6,812 bases of DNA from Verrucomicrobiaceae bacterium (GTDB lineage: Bacteria > Verrucomicrobiota > Verrucomicrobiae > Verrucomicrobiales > Akkermansiaceae). This document shows, in pieces, positions 1 to 6,812 of this stretch. The stretch spans positions 1-6,812 of the forward strand of contig RPOS01000158.1 in NCBI GenBank assembly GCA_003820635.1. The letters run 5' to 3'. Every line of letters starts with the position of its first letter. The first letter of the stretch is position 1. The notes beneath the pieces are model-generated. The model was not told the origin of the DNA and ran no database searches. It saw nothing but the letters and a program-made list of their open reading frames with translations. A program made the translations under genes and the position numbers.

Positions 1-41
1 GGGCCTGCCTCAGACCTGCCACGGTCTTTATCTGGTATTTT

Positions 42-58
42 CAGCCGCGTCACGGCTG
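42..58. other. Short perfect inverted repeat upstream of the first gene
   Basis: CAGCCG (42-47) and CGGCTG (53-58) form a perfect 6-bp stem around a 5-base spacer, 28 bases before the first start codon. No T-run follows on either strand, so it does not look like an intrinsic terminator. It could be an operator or a 5'-UTR hairpin. The rest of bases 1-86 shows no convincing promoter and no coding region. Confidence 0.3.
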
Positions 59-86
59 CCCAATCACAAAACCTGTCCACATATTC

Positions 87-677
87 ATGAAACGCCCACT
101 CAACACAATCGCAGTTTCCCTCTTCATCACCGCCGGCGCGCTGGTCCTCGGCAGTTGCGGCAACGACCCCGTCACCAACCTCAACGCCGCCAGCGTCAAC
201 CCCCACGAGCTCGCGGCTGAATCGCGCGCCGCATTGAAGGACCTCTATCGCAAGAACCCCGCGGCGCGCAAACTCGGTGCGCGCGCCAAGGGCATTCTCG
301 TCTTTCCGGAAATCACCAAGGGCGGCCTCATGTTCGGCGGCATGGGCGGCAACGGCGCGCTCATCCGCCCGGATGGCACCATCCGTGATTTCTATCAGAC
401 CGCCGGAGCCTCCTACGGCCTGCAGGCCGGCATCCAGCAATACGGCTACGCCCTTTTCCTGATGGACGATTCAGCCTTCCGCAACATCGACCGCGCCAAC
501 GGCTGGGAGGTCGGCAGCAGCCCTAGCCTGGTCATCGTGGATGAAGGCATGTCCGCCTCGCTCACCACCACCACCCTCAACGCCTCCACCTACGCGTTCT
601 TCTTCAACCAGCGCGGCCTGATGGGCGGCATCGGCCTGCAAGGCTCCAAGATCACGCGCATCCAGCCGCCGCGCTGA
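87..677 (+). CDS. SYLF/Ysc84-domain lipoprotein
   Basis: This 196-residue protein begins with a lipoprotein signal (Lys-Arg, a hydrophobic core at about 8-21, then L-G-S-C with the lipidated Cys at 24). The residue after Cys is Gly, not Asp, so by the E. coli Lol rule it would go to the outer membrane. After a linker, residues 45-194 match the SYLF (Ysc84) domain: a helix-rich start, GILVFPEITKGG at 69-80, the glycine-rich FGGMGGNG at 83-90, and AGASYGLQAGIQ at 106-117. In this family the domain binds phosphoinositides in eukaryotes; the bacterial role is unclear, and bacterial members are usually small periplasmic lipoproteins of about this length. The ATG at 87 is the only start that gives a complete signal peptide. 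No Shine-Dalgarno is visible. The 84-base gap to the lipocalin gene leaves co-transcription open. The domain call is firm; the function is unknown. Confidence 0.85.
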   Translation: MKRPLNTIAVSLFITAGALVLGSCGNDPVTNLNAASVNPHELAAESRAALKDLYRKNPAARKLGARAKGILVFPEITKGGLMFGGMGGNGALIRPDGTIRDFYQTAGASYGLQAGIQQYGYALFLMDDSAFRNIDRANGWEVGSSPSLVIVDEGMSASLTTTTLNASTYAFFFNQRGLMGGIGLQGSKITRIQPPR

Positions 678-761
678 ATTCCAAATGCGGACCACATGCG
701 TCTTCTCTTGACCCGTGCGGCGTGTGTGGTGCCCTGACAACATGGAAATGAATCGACTCGT

Positions 762-1322
762 ATGATAACCAAACCCGCCATCCGCCACGCCGCACTTTCC
801 ATCATCGGACTCGTCCTGGCATCCTGCTCCGCGCCCAAGGTCCGCTTGGATGCGCCGCCCACCGCGGAGCATGTGGATCTCGCCCGCTACACCGGACGCT
901 GGCATGAAATCGCACGTCTGCCCGCGCCGTTTCAAAAGGATGACGAGGCGGCCATCGCCGACTATGGCATGAATGCCGATGGCACGGTTTCCGTGCACAA
1001 CATCGCCGTGCGCCGCGACGGATCACAACGCGGAATCAAGGGCTCCGCCAAGGTGCTCAACCCGCCGGCCAACACGAAGCTCGCCGTGCGCTTCGACACC
1101 TGGTTCGGCCCGCTGATCCCCGTGCCCGAGGATGGCAACTACTGGATCCTGCATGTGGACGAGCGCTATCAGGAGGCCATCGTCGGCACACCGGACCGGA
1201 AGTTTCTCTGGCTGCTTGCGCGGACTCCTGAAATTTCCGCACAGCGCAAGGCGGCGCTGGTCGCAAAGGCGGAGGCCCTCGGCTTCGAGGTCGCGCGTCT
1301 TGTCACCACTCAACGGCATTAA
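762..1322 (+). CDS. blc: Blc-type lipocalin lipoprotein
   Basis: This 186-residue lipoprotein has a canonical lipobox L-A-S-C with Cys at 22. The next residue is Ser, which predicts outer-membrane anchoring. The first lipocalin signature is clear: YTGRWHEIARLP at 43-54, including the invariant G-x-W (Gly45, Trp47). Strand motifs follow: YGMNADGTVSVHN at 68-80, GSAKV at 94-98, NYWILHVD at 126-133, and FLWLLARTP at 148-156 with the family's conserved late Arg. A C-terminal helix rich in Ala and Lys closes the fold. The segment before NYWIL (WFGPLIPVPEDG, 114-125) is longer than the FFGPFYGDYW form of E. coli Blc; I believe this is a subfamily trait. E. coli Blc binds fatty acids and lysophospholipids and is linked to envelope stress, so a similar role is inferred here. 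The stop codon lies only 10 bases before the transporter start, implying one operon. The ATG at 762 is required for a full signal peptide. Confidence 0.88.
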   Translation: MITKPAIRHAALSIIGLVLASCSAPKVRLDAPPTAEHVDLARYTGRWHEIARLPAPFQKDDEAAIADYGMNADGTVSVHNIAVRRDGSQRGIKGSAKVLNPPANTKLAVRFDTWFGPLIPVPEDGNYWILHVDERYQEAIVGTPDRKFLWLLARTPEISAQRKAALVAKAEALGFEVARLVTTQRH

Positions 1323-1332
1323 AACATCATCC

Positions 1333-3027
1333 ATGCCCTCCCGTCTTGCATGCATCATTCCCGCCCTCGGCTGGCTGCGCGGTTATCAACGCGGCTGGTT
1401 GCGCGGCGATGTGGTGGCCGGCATCACGCTGGCAGCCTATCTGATGCCCGCCGCCATCGGCGATGCCTCGCTGGCCGGGCTGCCGCCCGAGGCGGGGCTA
1501 TACGCCTGTTTGTTTTCCGGGCTGGTGTTCTGGCTTTTCACCAGTTCCAAACAAACGACGGTCACCGTCACCTCGGCGATCTCACTGCTGGTCGGCACCA
1601 CGCTCGCTCCGTTGGCCGCAGGCGATCCGGCGCGCTATGCCGCGCTGGCCTCCGCCAGCGCGGTGATGGTCGCCGCGCTCGCCCTGTTTGCCCGCCTGTT
1701 CCGCGCGGGTGCCGTGGTGAATTTCATTTCGGAACCGGTGCTCGTGGGCTTCAAGTGCGGAGTCGCGCTGTATCTCGCCAGCTCGCAACTGCCAAAGCTC
1801 TGCGGCGTCAAGGGCGGCCACGGAGATTTCTGGGAAAAGTCCGCCGATTTCATCCGCCACGCTGGCGATACCAACACCGCCTCGCTGCTGCTGGGCGGCG
1901 CGGCGCTGGTTCTGCTTTTGTTAGGAAAACGATTCCTCCCCGGCAAGCCGGTGGCGCTGGTGGTGGTGGTCACCGGACTTCTGTTAGGAGCGAACCTCGA
2001 TCTCGCAAAAAGCGGCGTCACGATGCTTGGAGAGGTGCCGCAGGGTCTGCCGGAATTCCGCATCGGCCTGCTCAGCCGCGAGGACCTCAACACCCTGCTG
2101 CCGCTGGCGATGGCGTGCTTCCTGTTAGGCGCGGTGGAGACCGCCGCCATCGGCCGCATGTTTTCCCGCAAGCACGGCTACCGGCTGGACAGCAACCAGG
2201 AGTTCCTCGCGCTGGCCGGCGCCAACCTTGCAGCAGGCCTCGGCCAGGGCTTTCCCACCAGCGGCGGCATGTCGCAATCACTGGTCAACGAGTCGAGTGG
2301 CGCGCGCACGCCGCTTTCCGGATTCATCTCCTCCATTTTCATCCTGCTGGTGATCCTGTTCCTATCGAGCCTGCTGCGGCACCTGCCGCAACCGGTGCTG
2401 GCCGCCATCGTGCTGGCCGCCGTGACGGGACTCATCAATCTAACAGCCATCAAGGAGATGTGGCGTTTCAGCCGCGCCGATTTCACGGTGGCCGTGGCCG
2501 CGGTGGCCGGCGTGCTTTTTTCCGGCCTGCTGATGGGCGTGCTGATCGGGGCCGTGCTCTCGCTCGCGTTGCTGCTGCGCCGCGCGATGCAGCCGCCCGC
2601 CACCGAGCTCGGCCGTGTGCCTGGAACGGATTATTTCGCCGACCGAATCCGCCATCCGTCCAATGAGCGCCTGCCCGGCGTCTTCATCTTCCGCTGCAAC
2701 GGCGGCATCTTTTACTTCAACACGGAACATGTTCACGACCGCTTTTGCGAGCTACTCGCGGTGCGGCAGGACGAGGTGAAACTCGCGATTTTCTTCATGG
2801 GCACCGTGCCGATGATCGACATGGCAGGCGTCGAGTTCCTCACCGGGCTCCACGAAACGCTCAAAAAACGCGGCATCGAGCTGCGCCTTGCAGAAACCCA
2901 CAGCGTGGTGCGCGAGGCGCTGCGGCGCGGCGGCTTCGAGCAACATTACGGCCCGGTGGTGGCGGATCAAACGGTCGCCGCCATCCTTCGCAAGAACGGA
3001 GTCCCCAACAATGCCATTGCCACCTGA
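1333..3027 (+). CDS. SulP/SLC26-family anion transporter with C-terminal STAS domain
   Basis: This 564-residue inner-membrane protein has the SulP layout. After a short cytoplasmic N-terminus comes the first transmembrane segment with MPAAIGDASLAGLPP (38-52), then GLYACLFSG, and many hydrophobic segments up to about residue 420. The family's conserved block RLDSNQEFLALAGANLAAG through GMSQSLVNESSGARTPLSG lies at roughly 278-335. A cytoplasmic STAS domain follows (about 450-560) with IDMAGVEFL near Asp496. SulP proteins move sulfate, bicarbonate, chloride or other anions; the substrate here cannot be read from sequence. Asp44 sits where many SulP members have Tyr or Phe beside the substrate site. 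The frame stays open back to 1132, but that part overlaps the lipocalin gene and reads as Ser/Arg-rich shadow sequence, so I place the start at ATG 1333, 10 bases after the lipocalin stop. Three Leu-Leu-Gly sites use the rare TTA codon within a repeated 8-mer. Confidence 0.92.
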   Translation: MPSRLACIIPALGWLRGYQRGWLRGDVVAGITLAAYLMPAAIGDASLAGLPPEAGLYACLFSGLVFWLFTSSKQTTVTVTSAISLLVGTTLAPLAAGDPARYAALASASAVMVAALALFARLFRAGAVVNFISEPVLVGFKCGVALYLASSQLPKLCGVKGGHGDFWEKSADFIRHAGDTNTASLLLGGAALVLLLLGKRFLPGKPVALVVVVTGLLLGANLDLAKSGVTMLGEVPQGLPEFRIGLLSREDLNTLLPLAMACFLLGAVETAAIGRMFSRKHGYRLDSNQEFLALAGANLAAGLGQGFPTSGGMSQSLVNESSGARTPLSGFISSIFILLVILFLSSLLRHLPQPVLAAIVLAAVTGLINLTAIKEMWRFSRADFTVAVAAVAGVLFSGLLMGVLIGAVLSLALLLRRAMQPPATELGRVPGTDYFADRIRHPSNERLPGVFIFRCNGGIFYFNTEHVHDRFCELLAVRQDEVKLAIFFMGTVPMIDMAGVEFLTGLHETLKKRGIELRLAETHSVVREALRRGGFEQHYGPVVADQTVAAILRKNGVPNNAIAT

Positions 3028-3055
3028 CGCCAGGCCCGCCATGCTCCGCCCCACG

Positions 3056-3604
3056 ATGACAAAACCATTGCGCATTCTAGCCGCCATTGCCTGCCTCGGC
3101 TTCGTTTCCTGCTCGAACAACGTCGATCTGCCCAAAGGCACCAGCAAGGGCTACAACTCCGCCCGCCTGATCCAGCGCGATCCGAACCTCCCCGCGCCTT
3201 CGGCCGCCATCGAGAAGCAGGTCCATGGCATGATCCAGAGGTCGCTTGCCAAACAATTCACCTCCAAAGGCATGACCTACGGCAAGGGCGATGCGGACCT
3301 CGTCGTCGCCTATCTCGTGATCTATCAGGAACCCGGCATGACCGCCGACTACCGCGACTATTTCGGCTACGGCCGCAACGCAGATGACATCGCCGTGCTC
3401 GCCCACAACCGCGGCGCGCTTGGCAGCCGCTCGGAATATTTCCGCCAGGCCGGCATCGTCATCGATGTGGTGGACAGCCGCAGCAACAAGCTCGTCTATC
3501 GCGGGTTCGCCAAGAACGACGTGGTCAAGGGCGCATCGGACGGCACCCGCGCCGCCCGCATCGACGCCGCGGTGGCCGAGGCGCTCGCGCCGTTTTTCAA
3601 ATAA
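3056..3604 (+). CDS. DUF4136-like lipoprotein
   Basis: This 182-residue protein starts with a short signal (MTKPLRILAAIACLG) ending in F-V-S-C with Cys at 19. Phe at -3 is less usual than Leu, so lipidation is likely but not certain. The body resembles DUF4136 proteins: an early helical region (AIEKQVHGMIQRSLAKQF, 51-68), then GDADLVVAY at 78-86, a Tyr/Gly-rich stretch (YRDYFGYGRN), and a late strand pair IVIDVVDSRSNKLVYRGFAK near 134-153, followed by a closing helix ending APFFK. DUF4136 proteins are mostly small envelope lipoproteins of unknown function. Two in-frame ATGs exist, at 3041 and 3056. The later one gives the better signal peptide, with Lys at position 3 and no extra Pro/Arg. The longer open frame back to 2888 overlaps the transporter and is rejected. 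The gene follows the transporter by 28 bases and precedes the next gene by 21, consistent with one operon. Confidence 0.75.
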   Translation: MTKPLRILAAIACLGFVSCSNNVDLPKGTSKGYNSARLIQRDPNLPAPSAAIEKQVHGMIQRSLAKQFTSKGMTYGKGDADLVVAYLVIYQEPGMTADYRDYFGYGRNADDIAVLAHNRGALGSRSEYFRQAGIVIDVVDSRSNKLVYRGFAKNDVVKGASDGTRAARIDAAVAEALAPFFK

Positions 3605-3625
3605 CTCCTCCACTGCCGCCACCGC

Positions 3626-4477
3626 ATGAAACACCTGCTACTTTGCACGCTACCGCTGCTCATCGCCGCCAGTGCCACCGCCGCCACGGAAATCGCCTTC
3701 GGCCCGGTGCGCGCCCAACCGGGCGAGAGCGTCCGGCTGATTTCCGCCTCGGAAAGCCGGGATGGCACCATTGAAATCACCAAGGACGGCCGGACAAGCA
3801 ATGGTAACATCCGCATCGTCCGCGAACGCGACATGTCATGGACGTTCCGCGCCCCGGAGGCCGATGGCACGCTGCGCGGCATGGTCAGCGTGGCCAGAAT
3901 CTTCACTTCCTCAGCCGTCACTCTCGACGGCAAGGAGGAAAAGTCCGAGGACGCCAGCCCACTGAACGGCAAGATGTTCGCGATGACCAAGACGCCTACA
4001 GGCGATTGGAAATTCGATCTCGACGGCTCGATTCCACGCCTGCGCATTCAAAAGGAAATCGACGAGCTCACCGTCTATCTGAAACGCCGCTGGTATCCGG
4101 AGCGCATCGTCAAGGTGGGCGATTCATGGGAATTCGATCCGGCGTGGATTCGCATGGTCATTGAGAAGGATCTTCAAAACGCGCAGACCATCGGCACCAT
4201 GAAACTGCGCCAGGTCCGCCGCACCACGCAAAAGGACACGGCGGTGATCGATGTCTCGGTGCGCAGCACCGGCGGCGATTTCCGCCCCGACGGCAGCGAG
4301 GCCAAGGTCCAGCTCGAGCTCACCGGCCAGGTCATGGTGGACCTCAAGACGATGCTCGACGAGCGGCTCGAACTCAGCGGAGTCATCGTCACCAGCACCG
4401 GCAAGCTCACGGATTCGAAAAAAGTCACCCTCCCGGTGAACCTGGTGGTGACCAAGTCGTTTGTGAAGGGCTTCTGA
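3626..4477 (+). CDS. Exported protein of unknown function
   Basis: I do not recognise this 283-residue protein with confidence. It starts with a clear type I signal peptide (Lys-His, Leu-rich core, and an A-T-A site predicting cleavage after about residue 19), and no lipobox cysteine is present, so the product should be periplasmic or secreted. The mature part is charged and predicted to be mostly beta, with alternating hydrophobic strands and no transmembrane segment. A segment near 150-170 (KRRWYPERIVKVGDSWEFD) contains the VKVGDSW phrase seen in some bacterial periplasmic beta-rich proteins. The C-terminal part (about 225-283) has repeated amphipathic strands (VQLELTGQVMVDL, LELSGVIVTSTG, VTLPVNLVV), suggesting a barrel or sandwich lipid-binding-like fold; a weak likeness to DUF6263-type proteins is possible. 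It is the last gene of the envelope cluster. The start at 3626 is fixed by the signal peptide. No Shine-Dalgarno is visible. Confidence 0.8.
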   Translation: MKHLLLCTLPLLIAASATAATEIAFGPVRAQPGESVRLISASESRDGTIEITKDGRTSNGNIRIVRERDMSWTFRAPEADGTLRGMVSVARIFTSSAVTLDGKEEKSEDASPLNGKMFAMTKTPTGDWKFDLDGSIPRLRIQKEIDELTVYLKRRWYPERIVKVGDSWEFDPAWIRMVIEKDLQNAQTIGTMKLRQVRRTTQKDTAVIDVSVRSTGGDFRPDGSEAKVQLELTGQVMVDLKTMLDERLELSGVIVTSTGKLTDSKKVTLPVNLVVTKSFVKGF

Positions 4478-4538
4478 ATTTGGTGCCAGCGCGGGGGAAT
4501 CCTGGAGAGCCCTTGCCGATTCACAGGTCTTGTGAGGG
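4478..4538. other. Convergent intergenic gap with a weak hairpin
   Basis: This 61-base gap separates the stop codons of the exported-protein gene (+) and thiC (-). TCACA (4521-4525) and TGTGA (4531-4535) form a 5-bp stem around a 5-base loop, and CCCT at 4510-4513 could alternatively pair with AGGG at 4535-4538. There is no T-run on either side, so it is at best a poor bidirectional terminator. Termination here may be Rho-dependent or lie further along. Confidence 0.25.
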
Positions 4539-6716
<2,178 letters not shown>

Positions 6717-6723
6717 GAGCACT

Positions 6724-6752
6724 AGCATTCAGGGGGCTTCGCGCCCTGTCAA
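6724..6752 (-). promoter_or_regulatory. Probable sigma70-type promoter for the thiC leader
   Basis: On the - strand a perfect -35 box TTGACA (6752-6747) is followed, after a 17-bp spacer, by AATGCT (6729-6724). That hexamer is a weak -10 box (3 of 6) but keeps the important A at position 2 and T at position 6. Transcription would start near 6717, one or two bases before the P1 helix of the aptamer at 6715. The spacer contains an imperfect palindrome, CAGGG (6748-6744) with CCCTG (6734-6730), that overlaps the -35 end. Upstream bases 6753-6812 show no recognisable feature. Confidence 0.6.
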
Positions 6753-6812
6753 GCGGCCCTGCGGATTTCCTCAGGCGCGGGTTGCGGCTGCCGTCCGCAC
6801 CAGCAATTCGTA

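Noticed and set aside
42..58. Inverted repeat as a terminator of an upstream gene
   Set aside because: There is no T-tract after the stem on either strand.
708..713. TTGACC as a -35 box for the lipocalin gene
   Set aside because: No -10-like hexamer lies 16-18 bases downstream (the sequence there is gccctg), so a promoter in the 678-761 gap is not supported.
1132..1332. Upstream in-frame extension of the transporter gene
   Set aside because: It overlaps the lipocalin coding region in another frame, encodes Ser/Arg-rich low-quality sequence with no family similarity, and the ATG at 1333 fits operon spacing and the SulP N-terminus.
2888..3055. Upstream in-frame extension of the DUF4136-like gene
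   Set aside because: It overlaps the end of the transporter gene and would bury the signal peptide inside the protein.
6730..6748. GC-rich hairpin on the + strand as a terminator
   Set aside because: No T-run follows it and it sits between the promoter boxes of the thiC leader; it is better treated as a possible operator palindrome.

Overview
The window is GC-rich bacterial chromosome with six protein genes, almost no spare DNA, and one well-defined RNA regulator. Codon choice, the run of exported lipoproteins, the lack of Shine-Dalgarno sequences and the style of the SulP and lipocalin proteins suggest a member of the Verrucomicrobiota (Luteolibacter/Akkermansiaceae-like). That assignment is an impression from memory of protein families and was not tested by a search. 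No mobile element, CRISPR array, tRNA or rRNA was seen.

Positions 87-4477 hold five genes on the + strand: a SYLF/Ysc84-domain lipoprotein, a Blc-type lipocalin lipoprotein, a SulP-family anion transporter with a C-terminal STAS domain, a DUF4136-like lipoprotein, and an exported protein I do not recognise. From the lipocalin onward the gaps are 10, 28 and 21 bases, so these four probably share a transcript; the SYLF gene lies 84 bases upstream and may belong too. All five products go to the envelope: three carry lipobox cysteines, one is an inner-membrane transporter, and one has a type I signal peptide. This looks like a cell-envelope maintenance cluster, but no shared substrate can be read from the sequence.

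Positions 4539-6572 hold thiC on the - strand, convergent with the cluster. ThiC makes the pyrimidine half of thiamine. Its leader is resolvable almost base by base: a perfect TTGACA -35 box, a start point predicted at about 6717, a TPP riboswitch aptamer starting one or two bases later (6715 to 6621), and a perfect 8-bp intrinsic terminator (6599-6571). The U-tract of that terminator overlaps the apparent TTG start codon of thiC. An alternative pairing between the 3' half of the aptamer and the 5' arm of the terminator gives a plausible antiterminator.

The least expected observation is an 8-mer, YTGTTAGR, found seven times inside the SulP and thiC coding regions, on both strands and in several reading frames. 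It accounts for every TTAG/CTAA tetranucleotide I could find in the window and forces rare codons (TTA, CTA, AGA) in otherwise GC-rich genes. This looks like a DNA-level signal.
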